Counted from the stretch's first letter, positions 35,778 to 44,578 are shown. The stretch is DNA of 64,000 bases from CAVYXZ01 sp965223835 (GCA_965223835.1 CBDCXQ010000001.1:4960001-5024000); one strand, 5' to 3'. Notes: a model not told the origin generated them from the sequence alone. Numbers and translations: made by a program.

Positions 35778-36814
35778 ATCGTCGCCATAATCAAACTGCT
35801 ACCCGCCTTGATAAGGTTCTTCCGCCGAACATCTTTAAAACCTGCCGTCTGCAACCAATCAGCAATATCTTCATAGGGGTAAATCTGCCCGCCCAGCACA
35901 TGAAAATAGCTGGCGCTCAGCAGTTGGCCGATGGTTTTCATGATTGGCAGCGGCGCACTATCCGGCAATTGTTCGACAATGGCGATCATACCGCCGGGAT
36001 TGAGTGCTCGTGCCGTTTTTTGAAACAGGTCAATGTTCGCGTCGGGCTTAAAGCCGTGAATGATGTTGAAGACCAGCGCCACATCATAACCACTACCCAG
36101 TTCTTCGGTCAGGAAACTGCCCTCCTGGAACGTCACCCGGTCTTGCAGGTGTGCCGCCGCGACGTTTTCCCGTCCGGTGACAAGTGCCTGTGGCGAATCG
36201 AAAATGGTAGCTTCCAGTTGGGGATGCTGGTGCAGAAGCGCCAGGCTATAGGTGGCATGCCCGCCGCCGATGTCTAATAATCGTTTGGCAGAAGTGGGCA
36301 ACGCCAGCATCCGGGCGATGTCATCCGCGACATATTGGGCGATGGCGATCATCCCCTGTTGAAAATAGCGTGAGGCATCTGGCTGGTTCTCAATCCACTC
36401 GTACATGTTGACCGGTGCATCGCCGCTGCGGAATGATTCCTCGACATTGCCCCACAGCTTATCCAGCACCTCACCCCAGAATTGGTAATAGGGTGAAAAA
36501 TTGATTTGCCCGCTATTGACCAGCCACTTGCTCGTCATTGGTGAGTTGCGAAACCGGGTGCCTGTCTGCTGGACATAACCCAGCGGCGTCAGCGCATCGA
36601 GCAAAATCCGAATCCCACGCGCATCCGCGTCAAGCGCCGCTGCCAGTTCTTCCGGCGTGCAGGTACGTTGATCAAGGGTTTCAAACACATTCAGCCGAAT
36701 CGCCGCCAGCACGATATGAAAGGCCGGACCACCCCACAGGTCAAAGGTAACACCCGGTCCCTGATTAAGTGTCAAAAATATGAATTGTTCGACTGCGTTG
36801 GGAACGATGGGCAT
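35774..36814 (-). CDS. O-methyltransferase, family 2 (plant-type/hydroxyneurosporene-like)
   Basis: This 346-residue SAM enzyme has an N-terminal winged-helix dimerisation domain (LAAIRLNVFETLDQRTCTPEELAAALDADARGIRILLDALTPLGYVQQTG) and a C-terminal methyltransferase domain with LLDIGGGHATYSLALL, VALVFNIIHGF and LNPGGMIAIVEQ. This is the layout of CrtF, acetylserotonin and carminomycin methyltransferases, acting on hydroxyls of small molecules. The substrate is unknown and no pathway partners are nearby. Confidence 0.88.
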   Translation of the reverse strand: MPIVPNAVEQFIFLTLNQGPGVTFDLWGGPAFHIVLAAIRLNVFETLDQRTCTPEELAAALDADARGIRILLDALTPLGYVQQTGTRFRNSPMTSKWLVNSGQINFSPYYQFWGEVLDKLWGNVEESFRSGDAPVNMYEWIENQPDASRYFQQGMIAIAQYVADDIARMLALPTSAKRLLDIGGGHATYSLALLHQHPQLEATIFDSPQALVTGRENVAAAHLQDRVTFQEGSFLTEELGSGYDVALVFNIIHGFKPDANIDLFQKTARALNPGGMIAIVEQLPDSAPLPIMKTIGQLLSASYFHVLGGQIYPYEDIADWLQTAGFKDVRRKNLIKAGSSLIMATI

Positions 36815-36832
36815 CGAAACCTCTTGCTAATT

Positions 36833-37666
36833 TTATGCTGTCACGGACTGTGATTGCGACAATCTATCTTTGAATATACCGTATCCCAGCGTCGCCCAGC
36901 AAAGCCCGATGCTCGCAATGATCACAAAGTCACCCCACAACACACCAAAACCACGATTCTCACCCGCCGCCTGGACCACTGCGAAGAATACCAACGGCAC
37001 AGCGCCAATGAATAATGGCAGAAAATTCCAGCGGGGTAGAAGGCTACGACGCATCGCGACAATACCGAATAGGATGCTGCTAAAAAAGTGGATGAGGGCG
37101 CTGATGCCAAAGATCGCCCATCCAGTTTCACCTATGATCGGCATCGAAACCCAGCCCAATCCACTACCTACCGCGCCACTTGTCATGAGTATGAGCGTTA
37201 AGCGTGCCAGTAAATTGAAACGCGGCTGATAGCGCCGATAAACACCAAACAGCCCGCAACCAATAAGCAGGAAACCAGGAATGAGGGCGCTGATAGACAA
37301 TTGATAGATGCCCCAGAAATTGTAATGCGACCCTGGCTGCAACTGGCTGATACCCGACAGGGCGAATAACACACCGCCTAGCATCAGAAAACGACCGCTA
37401 AATCGGGAAAAGATTGTTGTGTTCATTGTCAATATCCTTTGTCGACGTTCCTCGATCACCGTGATAGCGAGATCGCCCAACAGGGGTAACCACATCGTCA
37501 GTACACCGATTGCCCCGGTTTGCTGGTAGGTGGCGCGGCACTGATCGCGGAATACCTGGGCCATCAACGGTCCATAAACTCGTCGATGTTCCACCGGGTA
37601 GAGCCACAGCAGCAGTTGGTATAAGCGCACGGACCAGTTGATTGCTTCATCGGATTGAGTCGCCAT
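36833..37666 (-). CDS. PadR-associated multi-spanning membrane protein
   Basis: This 277-residue protein begins with a cytoplasmic segment (SVRLYQLLLWLYPVEHRRVYGPLMAQVFRDQ) resembling the prefix domain of PadR-linked permeases. Six to seven hydrophobic spans follow, from residue about 95. It lacks the FtsX transport domain of complete members, so its activity is unknown. Its ATG overlaps the padR stop by one base (TGATG), so the two are translationally coupled. Confidence 0.75.
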   Translation of the reverse strand: MATQSDEAINWSVRLYQLLLWLYPVEHRRVYGPLMAQVFRDQCRATYQQTGAIGVLTMWLPLLGDLAITVIEERRQRILTMNTTIFSRFSGRFLMLGGVLFALSGISQLQPGSHYNFWGIYQLSISALIPGFLLIGCGLFGVYRRYQPRFNLLARLTLILMTSGAVGSGLGWVSMPIIGETGWAIFGISALIHFFSSILFGIVAMRRSLLPRWNFLPLFIGAVPLVFFAVVQAAGENRGFGVLWGDFVIIASIGLCWATLGYGIFKDRLSQSQSVTA

Positions 37667-38028
37667 CAGCCGATTCCTCCAACAAGCCTTTTCGACTGGG
37701 CCACTTTGACCAGATTTGACAACCGCTGCACCTCGGCTTGAACAACGCGCTCACCAAACCGGGTGAGCCGGTAGTAACGGCGGCGCTCATCGTCCATTGC
37801 TGGGTCAGGTCGTTCGTCACTTTCCTCGATCAGACCGCCACTCAGCATCCGCTTAATGGAGCCATAGAGTGTGCCCGGTCCCATTTTTACCTGGCCGTCA
37901 GATATGATGATAACTTCTTGCATGATGCTATATCCATGCTTCTCACCATCTGCCAACGCCAGCAAGATATGGAAGACTGCTGGCGTTAGCGGGAGTAGTT
38001 CACCTGGGTTAGGCTGAATTTTTGCCAT
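37666..38028 (-). CDS. PadR-family transcriptional regulator
   Basis: This 120-residue winged-helix regulator has LTPAVFHILLALADGEKHGYSIMQEV, MGPGTLYGSIKRMLSGGLIEES and DERRRYYRLTRFGERVVQAEVQRL, the usual PadR pattern. It probably represses its own operon: a palindrome (38066-38084) overlaps the operon promoter. The ATG at 38028 is preferred over GTG at 38031; AAGG lies upstream. The regulated membrane protein follows directly. Confidence 0.93.
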   Translation of the reverse strand: MAKIQPNPGELLPLTPAVFHILLALADGEKHGYSIMQEVIIISDGQVKMGPGTLYGSIKRMLSGGLIEESDERPDPAMDDERRRYYRLTRFGERVVQAEVQRLSNLVKVAQSKRLVGGIG

Positions 38029-38065
38029 CACATTTTACCTTTTTTCTGGATGCATCCATTTGAGA

Positions 38066-38084
38066 TATATCGTTAACAGATATA
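38066..38084. promoter_or_regulatory. Candidate PadR operator
   Basis: TATATC (38066-38071) and GATATA (38079-38084) are inverted around a seven-base centre containing GTTAAC. The site overlaps the downstream edge of the padR -10 element. A second palindrome, GGATGCATCC, is at 38048-38057 in the leader. Confidence 0.55.
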
Positions 38085-38110
38085 ATAGACAGGATTCCTG
38101 GCGATGTCAA
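38082..38110 (-). promoter_or_regulatory. Sigma70-type promoter of padR operon
   Basis: On the minus strand TTGACA (38105-38110), a 17-base spacer and TATTAT (38082-38087) form a near-consensus promoter. Confidence 0.85.
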
Positions 38111-38180
38111 GCATTTCATGCTAGTTTCTGGTGAAGTTGATCACAGTTACACTTGTGAAAATCTATTGCAGGAGGCCAGA

Positions 38181-38672
38181 ATGACAATCGGAAAACCCGT
38201 TCGGAGCCGCCCTTTTATCGAGGGTTATGGCATCCCGAAAAGCAATAGTGGCATGAAGTCGTGGGATTGGGTGATGGAACAGGTCACAGCGCCGCGCAAT
38301 TACTGGATCAGCACGGTTAAGCCTGATAGTAAACCGCACGACATTCCCGTGTGGGGGGTCTGGGTAGATGACGTCTTTTATCATGGTGGTGGCCCGCGTA
38401 CTCGTCGCAGACGTAACCTGGATCAGAACCCCAATGTGGTGATGCACCTGGAAAGTGGTGACAAAGTTGTCATTATCGAGGGGACAGCAGAAATCCTCAC
38501 CAAAGATAATATTGATCCTGATCTGGCGATTCGCATTGATGAGGCCTACCTGAAGAAATATGACATGAAACACGGACTACCGGTCTGGCGACTGCATCCG
38601 CATAAGGTTTTTGCCTGGCATGAATATCCCAAAACGGCCACTCGCTGGGTGTTTGAAACTGAAGACCAATAA
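38181..38672 (+). CDS. Pyridoxamine 5'-phosphate oxidase-like flavin-binding protein
   Basis: This 163-residue protein has the split-barrel FMN/F420-binding pattern: NYWISTVKPDSKPHDIPVWGVWVDDVFYHGGGPRTRRRRNLDQNPNVVMHLESGDKVVIIEGTAEI, then VWRLHPHKVFAWHE. Family members bind FMN, F420 or haem and reduce or sequester small compounds. The start at 38181 is set by GGAGG at 38171. It is divergent from padR across a 150-base region and may be under the same repressor. Confidence 0.88.
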   Translation: MTIGKPVRSRPFIEGYGIPKSNSGMKSWDWVMEQVTAPRNYWISTVKPDSKPHDIPVWGVWVDDVFYHGGGPRTRRRRNLDQNPNVVMHLESGDKVVIIEGTAEILTKDNIDPDLAIRIDEAYLKKYDMKHGLPVWRLHPHKVFAWHEYPKTATRWVFETEDQ

Positions 38673-38761
38673 GGCGTTGTAGTTGAACGATAATTAAAAA
38701 GGGGTAGTTACTGAGGGGAATGACGAAACGCCGGACCGACTCAACCGATCACAGCAAGCTT

Positions 38762-38911
38762 TCATGAAGCGCTATCGTCGGCGATGGCCCGCCGCAAGGC
38801 AGCCAGCTCTGCATCCAATTTTTGATACCTAAACCGACGTTGCTTTGAGCGATACCGCCAGCCACCAACACAGACTCCACCCACAATCACCATGAGGATT
38901 AGCCCAGCCAT
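38762..38911 (-). CDS. Small single-pass membrane protein, 49 aa
   Basis: This short frame has a full-strength ribosome site, AAAGGAGG, six bases before its ATG. The protein starts MAGLILMVIVGGVCVGGWRY, a single membrane helix, followed by a basic patch (RSKQRRFRYQ) and an amphipathic, coiled-coil-like tail (LDAELAALRRAIADD). The layout, with membrane anchor, positive-inside segment and short helix, resembles small regulatory membrane proteins. The rest of the 38.67-39.0 kb gap shows nothing clear. Confidence 0.7.
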   Translation of the reverse strand: MAGLILMVIVGGVCVGGWRYRSKQRRFRYQKLDAELAALRRAIADDSAS

Positions 38912-39015
38912 GTTTACCTCCTTTCCACTGTAGCATCATCACTTATAGGGTAAACCAAAAACAAACCTGCCAATCCCCCAGAGTATGGGGGAAACGGCGG
39001 CACCTCCGAGTTGCT

Positions 39016-39725
39016 TCAGGCCTGATAAGCACCATCCACTAGACGGGGCATGGTATTACTAACGTTGAGCTGGGCGGCGAGTTCGACATCTTCAGCAAAC
39101 CCCGCCGCCCTCAGTTCGATGCCAGAGCCGATCTGGTTCAGGACGGTCGGCAAATTGGCTTGATGCGCCCGAAACGCCTGGGCAGCGGGTGCGCTTCGGG
39201 CGATCGACTGCCTGCCAGCTCGCTAATTACCGCCCCGGTCCCCAGCCAGTCCTCTAACGCGGGCCGTAATATATTCTCCGGCCACCAGCGCTCTCCCGCC
39301 GGAATCACCGCGATACGAGAGCCGATCTGCTGCGCTGCCTGGGCCACCGTCTGCGCATTACTCAAACACGCGGCAAACGTGGGTCGGTCGCCGGTTGCAG
39401 TAGACAGCGCAGAGCCATTGGGCGAGGGGAGTACAATCCTGGTTCCGCTGGGGATCTTTAACAAGCTGTGCGGTGACAGCGTGTATTCTGCTTCGCGATC
39501 ACGACTGGCAAGAATCGCGCCATGTTCCTGGGCAAACTGGGCCGCAGACTCGCCTTTGTAGGGATAGACTACTGCACCTCGCGTGGTTGCAATGTCCACA
39601 CAGGTCGTAAACGACAGCACATCAATGATAATCACCACATCGCTGATCGGCGCGAGTGCCTGTAAGCCGCGCAGCCCCCACTCACAGCGAATATCGAAAC
39701 GAGATTGGTCAAAATGGCTGTGCAT
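39016..39725 (-). pseudogene. 2-phosphosulfolactate phosphatase (ComB-like), frameshifted
   Basis: The frame from 39725 encodes DIRCEWGLRGLQAL, VVIIIDVLSFTTCVDIA, GTRIVLPSPNGSALS and IPAGERWWPENILRPALEDWLGTGAVI, matching the ComB family, which dephosphorylates 2-phosphosulfolactate in coenzyme M synthesis and has wider unknown roles in bacteria. After RSPEAHP the zero frame turns basic and stops at 39138. A one-base shift near 39187-39189 (a CCC run on the coding strand) gives AAQAFRAHQANLPTVL onward to a normal ComB-type end and a TGA at 39016. Either a real frameshift or a sequencing error. The start has a perfect AGGAGG upstream. Confidence 0.85.
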
Positions 39726-39828
39726 TAATTCCTCCTGATGATGGACTCTGGTCCAATGCAGACTGCTGCGGTCTGGGTTACACTCCATCCACTTGCAGGT
39801 ATCTTTAGTACAAAAAGGAAAGCATTAT

Positions 39829-40623
39829 ATGCGCGCAAACAACGTAAAAACAATCTGGGAACAGGGCGGGGCCGTGGTCAATGGCTGGCTGCACATTCCA
39901 ACCAGTTGGTCCGCCGAAGCAATGGCGCACCTGGATTGGGACAGCCTGACGATTGATATGCAACATGGCATCGCCGACCTGGATGCCTGTCTGCACATGA
40001 TGCAGGCTATCTCAACGACGGATACCGTGCCGATGGTGCGCGTCCCCTGGAACATCCCGGATACAATTCAACGGGTGCTGGATCTGGGTGCCTACGGCAT
40101 CATCTGCCCCATGATTAATTCACGGGCAGAATGTGAAGCTTTTGTCGGGGCATGCCGTTATCACCCTGCCGGGTATCGCAGTTCGGGACCGGTCCGCGCC
40201 CGCATGTATGGCGGCGCTGATTACATGTCGAAAGCGAACGAAACCATTATCACGATGGCGATGATTGAAACGCGCCAGGCGATAGAAAATCTCGATGACA
40301 TCCTGAGCACACCGGGCCTGGATAGCATCTATGTGGGTCCCAGTGACCTGAGCCTGAGCCTGTTTGAGTCGCCAGGGGTTGATCTGGACAAGCCGGAGTT
40401 CGTCGATGCGCTGGATACCATCTTCGGCACCGCGAAAAAACACGGCATTTACATTGGCATTCATACCGGTTCCGTCGCAATGGCCCAATGGTGCATCGAC
40501 AAAGGCGCCCAATTCGTCACCATGATGTCGGATACGTCGATTATGACCAGCGCGTCGGCCCAGATCATCGCTGATGTGAAGGGTCATCAGGTGCAGACCG
40601 CTAAGAAAACGGATGCGTATTAG
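39829..40623 (+). CDS. HpcH/HpaI-family class II aldolase
   Basis: This 264-residue enzyme belongs to the metal-dependent HpcH/HpaI family, which cleaves 4-hydroxy-2-oxo acids to pyruvate and an aldehyde. Visible motifs are LTIDMQHGIADLDACLHMM, MVRVPWNIPDTIQRVLDLGAYGIICPMI (with the metal and pyruvate-binding region), MIETRQAIENLDDILSTPGLDSIYVGPSDLSLSL and a late GAQFVTMMSD. AAAAAGGAAAG precedes the ATG. It is divergent from the ComB-like pseudogene; the physiological substrate is unknown. Confidence 0.92.
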   Translation: MRANNVKTIWEQGGAVVNGWLHIPTSWSAEAMAHLDWDSLTIDMQHGIADLDACLHMMQAISTTDTVPMVRVPWNIPDTIQRVLDLGAYGIICPMINSRAECEAFVGACRYHPAGYRSSGPVRARMYGGADYMSKANETIITMAMIETRQAIENLDDILSTPGLDSIYVGPSDLSLSLFESPGVDLDKPEFVDALDTIFGTAKKHGIYIGIHTGSVAMAQWCIDKGAQFVTMMSDTSIMTSASAQIIADVKGHQVQTAKKTDAY

Positions 40624-40637
40624 GCATTTTCTGCGAT

Positions 40638-40676
40638 CTAATCCCCTCTCTTGAAATTCGCTGACGAGGGGATTAG
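40638..40676 (+). terminator. Perfect 11-base-pair hairpin after aldolase gene
   Basis: CTAATCCCCTC (40638-40648) pairs perfectly with GAGGGGATTAG (40666-40676). No T-run follows, so it may act as a terminator or as an mRNA 3' stabiliser. Confidence 0.6.
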
Positions 40677-40700
40677 ACTCCGCGCTTTTCTCCCAACCGC

Positions 40701-40729
40701 TTGACAATTCAGATGCAGTTTGCTACAGT
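40701..40729 (+). promoter_or_regulatory. Promoter of ArsR-type regulator
   Basis: TTGACA (40701-40706), a 17-base spacer and TACAGT (40724-40729) precede the regulator gene, with an upstream TGC extending the -10. Confidence 0.75.
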
Positions 40730-40737
40730 ATATGCAT

Positions 40738-40759
40738 TTTACCCGTTTATTCGGGTAAA
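40738..40759. promoter_or_regulatory. Inverted repeat, likely autoregulatory operator
   Basis: TTTACCCG (40738-40745) and CGGGTAAA (40752-40759) are inverted with a six-base spacer, starting eight bases after the -10 element and ahead of the regulator start. Confidence 0.6.
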
Positions 40760-40777
40760 TGGATAAAGGAGCGACCG

Positions 40778-41893
40778 GTGACCGATCAGGGATTGATCCT
40801 GGCCCCACCCACCGTGAAGGTGAAGTTTGCAATCGAGCCAGTCCTGAACGCGACGGATACGTTGTTATTGCTAAGCAGTTTCGATAATCAATCCGGGTTC
40901 CCGGCGTGGGTCACAACGACGCATGCCCAGCTTTCATCTGAACGACGGCAGCGTCAGGAACTGCTGGTCAACGGCCTGAAAATCCTCGATCATGAAACAC
41001 GTTGGCCGAACTTTCCCGCTTATATCGACTATCTGGCCGGGATGGACCCGGTTGAATTGCGGGACAAAGCCATCGAATGGTTGACCGACACCGATCACAT
41101 CACGAAGATGGGCATTGAACCGGTGACACCGGCAACGCTGTTGGGTGATGTCCAGGTCTATTTGGATATTCAGGCGCAAATTGCTGCGTATTACCAGCGG
41201 GAGTACGGTAAAGATGAGACCGGCCTGAGTGAAGAACTCTATCGGACGATTCACGACCTGCTCAACGACCCGGCACGCTTTCACACGCAGGCTGTCGATC
41301 ACCTGCGCGATATGTGGACACATATTCTGGAACCGGAATGGAACCGGGTTCTGCCCATGTTGCAAGAATCGGTGCGGGCCTTTCAACAGCTTGATTTCAG
41401 CGGCTTGACCGCGCTGGAAGCCATCCGCCTCGTCACCGGGCGTGACTTGAGTGGGCGCTGGGATGAAGACCTGCGCGAGGTGCGCGACCTGACATTTGTG
41501 CCTTCCGCCCATATCGGGCCGTACGTCCGGCTGTTCACCCACAAAGATTCGACCCAGGCCCATCTGATGTTCGGGGCACGGCTGCCCGAAGGGGCCAGGG
41601 TTCATTCGCCTGCCCTCGACCGGTCGGAAATGTTGGTCCGGCTCAACGCGCTGGCCGATGATACCCGGTTGCAAATCCTGGAACTCTTAACCGAGCAGGA
41701 TGAGTTATGTGCCCAGGACATCATCAATGCGCTGGACCTCAGTCAGTCGAGTGCCTCGCGGCACCTGCGGCAATTAACGGCATCCGGCTATTTGATCGAA
41801 CGTCGCCGCGAAGTCGCCAAATGTTATAGCTTAAGTCGAGATCGGGTTGAGGACACTCTGGCCGCGCTGCGGCGCTTCCTCAAGGCAAATTAA
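40778..41893 (+). CDS. ArsR-family regulator with large N-terminal domain
   Basis: This 371-residue protein has a C-terminal ArsR winged helix (LNALADDTRLQILELLTEQDELCAQDIINALDLSQSSASRHLRQLTASGYLIERRREVAKCYSL, about residues 287-350). About 280 N-terminal residues precede it, of the type often annotated DUF5937, probably a ligand or partner domain. Standard ArsR proteins have about 100 residues. The start is GTG at 40778, with AAAGGAG nearby. The upstream inverted repeat suggests autorepression. Confidence 0.88.
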   Translation: MTDQGLILAPPTVKVKFAIEPVLNATDTLLLLSSFDNQSGFPAWVTTTHAQLSSERRQRQELLVNGLKILDHETRWPNFPAYIDYLAGMDPVELRDKAIEWLTDTDHITKMGIEPVTPATLLGDVQVYLDIQAQIAAYYQREYGKDETGLSEELYRTIHDLLNDPARFHTQAVDHLRDMWTHILEPEWNRVLPMLQESVRAFQQLDFSGLTALEAIRLVTGRDLSGRWDEDLREVRDLTFVPSAHIGPYVRLFTHKDSTQAHLMFGARLPEGARVHSPALDRSEMLVRLNALADDTRLQILELLTEQDELCAQDIINALDLSQSSASRHLRQLTASGYLIERRREVAKCYSLSRDRVEDTLAALRRFLKAN

Positions 41894-41955
41894 TTCATCC
41901 CGTTCGCCAACACATCAGTTTGACTAACCACAAGCATTTTGGGGGTCTATTCATC

Positions 41956-42201
41956 ATGCAACATGACTGGCAATCTATGCACTATACACGTTTGCGCCAA
42001 CGTGATTTACACCATGAAGCTGACCAGCATCGGCTGGCTCAGGCAATACGCCACCACCGTCGGGCACCCATCACTCGTGTTTATGGCCCGGCGCTCTATC
42101 GCATCGGCAGCGTCATGACGACCTGGGGCCAACGCCTGCAAACCACCTACGACGACCCGGCTCCGCTCCGGTTGGATAAGGGGAAATTGCGGGGGCGCTA
42201 A
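41956..42201 (+). CDS. Small basic protein, 81 aa
   Basis: I do not recognise this protein. It is rich in histidine and arginine (TRLRQRDLHHEADQHRLAQAIRHHRRAP), soluble, and has no motif I can name. The ATG at 41956 follows TTTGGGGGT. It ends one base before the convergent sulfatase gene. It may be a genuine small gene after the ArsR regulator. Confidence 0.55.
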   Translation: MQHDWQSMHYTRLRQRDLHHEADQHRLAQAIRHHRRAPITRVYGPALYRIGSVMTTWGQRLQTTYDDPAPLRLDKGKLRGR

Positions 42202-42202
42202 G

Positions 42203-43486
42203 TCAGGCCTCTCGGCGTTTTTGCATCTCGACCAGGCATAAGTCGGCCAGATCAACACCCAATTGGTCGTCAATCTCGCTGGCGTACCTTTGGAGTAAAT
42301 GCGCCAATTCTGTAATCGTGTCGGTATATGGTGGGAAATGTCGATATTGATTATGCGCATCGTCGCGGGGCGTCAGGTACAGGTTGAGTTCCTCCTCCGG
42401 GTCGTTGACCAGATCGTACAGTAGATGGTTGCCCATGTAACCACGCAGACCCTCAACCGGTCGCGACAGAATCAATTTCCATTCGGCTGTGCGAATGCAT
42501 CGCTGGTCAATGAACGGATGGCGTGTGATATTCTGGGTGTAAAAGGCGTCACGCCAGTCATCCAACCCAGCACCGGATAGCAGTGGCACCATGCTCTTGC
42601 CGTGCAGATAATCAGGAATGTCCAGCCCCGCCCACTCCAGTATGGTCGGCATCAGATCCTGCAAGCCAACAAACGCATTAATTTCTAGCCCGGCCTCGAT
42701 CGTGCCCGGCCAACTGATGACCATTGGGACTTTGATCGAATCTTCATGACAGGTGAATTTGTGGTCTGGCCCCCGGTACAGGAACGTATCGCCATGATCG
42801 GAGTAGTACACCACAATTGTATTCTCAGTCAGGTCGAGTTCGTCCAGCGCGGCGACCAGGCGGCCCACATTATAGTCGAGGGCGCTGACGGCGGCGTAAT
42901 ACCCGGCAAACGGCACCCCTTTGTCCCGATAGGGTTCATAGAAGCGCCGGGGCGCGGTGTAGGGATCGTGCGGCGGATAATAGCCGTTGACCGCGAAAAA
43001 TGGCTGTCCAGTGCGGGCCTGCTCGGTGATGAACTCGATCATCTGATCAGTCTGCAAATCGGGTTTATAAATGCCATCACGTTTATCATCGACCCAGTGA
43101 CCACCCAGCGAGTTAAACCCGCGCCAGACATCAAACATGCCCGGATCTTGATCGCCCAGATGCCACTTGCCAAAATAGGCCGTCGTGTAACCGGCAGACT
43201 GCATCGACTCGAAAACCGTGCGCTGCTCATGTGAGGTTTCTTTGAGCAGATTATCCATCTGGTAGGTGTTGTAGATGATCTGATGCTGATGGGGATACAC
43301 GCCCGTCCACATGGTCGCCCGCACCGGCGTACACACCGGCCAGGGAGTAAAGCTGTTCGTGCAGTTCGCGCCCCCCGCCGCCAAACGATCTACGTTAGGT
43401 GTCGAAACAAATTGATTGCCGTTACAGCCCAGGCTGTCCCAGCGTTGTTGATCGGTCATCAGTAGAATGATATTCGGCCTGGTCAT
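42203..43486 (-). CDS. Sulfatase (Cys-type, formylglycine-dependent family)
   Basis: This 427-residue protein starts RPNIILLMTDQQRWDSLGC, supplying the N-terminal metal-binding Asp. It has the sulfatase signature C-T-P-V-R (Cys52 to Arg56), the Cys being converted to formylglycine by a separate enzyme not seen here. Further motifs are GKWHLGDQDPG, VVYYSDHGDTF and CHEDSIKVPMVISWPG. It lacks a signal peptide and so acts in the cytoplasm or is exported by another route. Substrates may be sulfated glycans or, if promiscuous, phosphonate esters. The ATG at 43486 is preferred over TTG at 43492. Confidence 0.92.
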   Translation of the reverse strand: MTRPNIILLMTDQQRWDSLGCNGNQFVSTPNVDRLAAGGANCTNSFTPWPVCTPVRATMWTGVYPHQHQIIYNTYQMDNLLKETSHEQRTVFESMQSAGYTTAYFGKWHLGDQDPGMFDVWRGFNSLGGHWVDDKRDGIYKPDLQTDQMIEFITEQARTGQPFFAVNGYYPPHDPYTAPRRFYEPYRDKGVPFAGYYAAVSALDYNVGRLVAALDELDLTENTIVVYYSDHGDTFLYRGPDHKFTCHEDSIKVPMVISWPGTIEAGLEINAFVGLQDLMPTILEWAGLDIPDYLHGKSMVPLLSGAGLDDWRDAFYTQNITRHPFIDQRCIRTAEWKLILSRPVEGLRGYMGNHLLYDLVNDPEEELNLYLTPRDDAHNQYRHFPPYTDTITELAHLLQRYASEIDDQLGVDLADLCLVEMQKRREA

Positions 43487-43684
43487 GGGCAATCCCTTTG
43501 CTTAATTTCGTAATTCATTGCCTGAAATATATGTGTCGCAATATGCGTAGTTTTCAACAATGAGTATGCTTTTCTGGCTCCGAAAACGCAACCGCGATAG
43601 GATTCCATCAGGCAGGGCTTGCGTTTCAGGAATGTAGATTGCCGTTTAAGATGTTCTTTCTGCTGGCCTGGATATTTCAACAGC

Positions 43685-44578
43685 TTACTTGAACATCCAG
43701 GGAAAGTTGCCAGTATATGGTTGTTGTGGTCGTCGGTGGTGAAAGGTGTGGGTGATGACCGGTGCGGTAAACTGGCGTAGGGACGATTGACCCCTGTATT
43801 TTTTGCCGTCGGGCATAATCGTGGACCGATCAAAGTAAGTTCGCCTAAACTGCGCGTTCGTAAGCTTTGCACCGGTCAGATCCGCCCCCGACAGGTCAGC
43901 GCCAATGACTTCAGCGAAAGACAGATCGGCTTCGACGAGACTCGCTTTTTCCAATATCGTCTGGTGGAGTTGTGCCCCAGACAAGTTCGCTCCTCCTAGT
44001 TCGGCCCTGCCAAGATTAGCGTTCGTCAGGTTCGCAGCATATAAATCAGCCGCCACCAGCTTGGCCCTGCGCATATCCGTGTGCATCAATTTCGTCTGTT
44101 GCAAATCTGCCCCTTTTAAATCAACATTCTGCAGAGTCGCACCAACCAGGTCAGCATCGCTAATAATCGCCTTGTGCAGACAGGCTCCTGTCAAGATTGC
44201 GCCCGCGAGATTCACCCCGCGCAGATCAAGGTTTGCCAGATTAATTCCCTTGAGCAATCCCGCCGTATTCATCTCACCAATGATAAACGCGATCTGCGTC
44301 GGTTCAGCCGCTTTCATAATACGCGCCCGGTAGAGTTGCTGAAGCTGTTGATAGCTTTCCTGTTTCTCACGCCCCCCAACAAATAGTTCAATCAGAATGA
44401 AGGTGGCAATCGCGCCCAGAAATTCTGAACCAAGATTCTGAAACATCCCGGAGAACCATTCAGAATTCATTCGGGTAGGATGTTCAAGGCCAAATGAAAA
44501 CACTGATGAGAACAGACAGCCGAAAATAAAAATAAAGACCACAATAAAATTTACTGGATTCCGCAAAAATGGCACCAT
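43685..44578 (-). CDS. Membrane-anchored pentapeptide-repeat protein
   Basis: This 297-residue protein has two N-terminal membrane segments (FIVVFIFIFGCLFSSVFSF and FLGAIATFILIELFVGG). A helical linker is followed by a pentapeptide-repeat beta-helix of about 120 residues with repeats such as ANLDLRGVNLAGAILTGACL and ANLTNANLGRAELGGANL. It ends with FDRSTIMPDGKKYRG, a tail shared with the neighbouring pentapeptide protein (NQNTVWPDGKRG). The role of such right-handed quadrilateral helices outside gyrase protection is unknown. Start 44578 has GGAG upstream. The 190 bases before the sulfatase hold nothing clear. Confidence 0.85.
   Translation of the reverse strand: MVPFLRNPVNFIVVFIFIFGCLFSSVFSFGLEHPTRMNSEWFSGMFQNLGSEFLGAIATFILIELFVGGREKQESYQQLQQLYRARIMKAAEPTQIAFIIGEMNTAGLLKGINLANLDLRGVNLAGAILTGACLHKAIISDADLVGATLQNVDLKGADLQQTKLMHTDMRRAKLVAADLYAANLTNANLGRAELGGANLSGAQLHQTILEKASLVEADLSFAEVIGADLSGADLTGAKLTNAQFRRTYFDRSTIMPDGKKYRGQSSLRQFTAPVITHTFHHRRPQQPYTGNFPWMFK

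Noticed and set aside
43483..43872. A 129-codon minus-strand frame between the sulfatase and pentapeptide genes
   Set aside because: It overlaps the 3' part of the pentapeptide gene out of frame, and has no start signal or recognisable composition.
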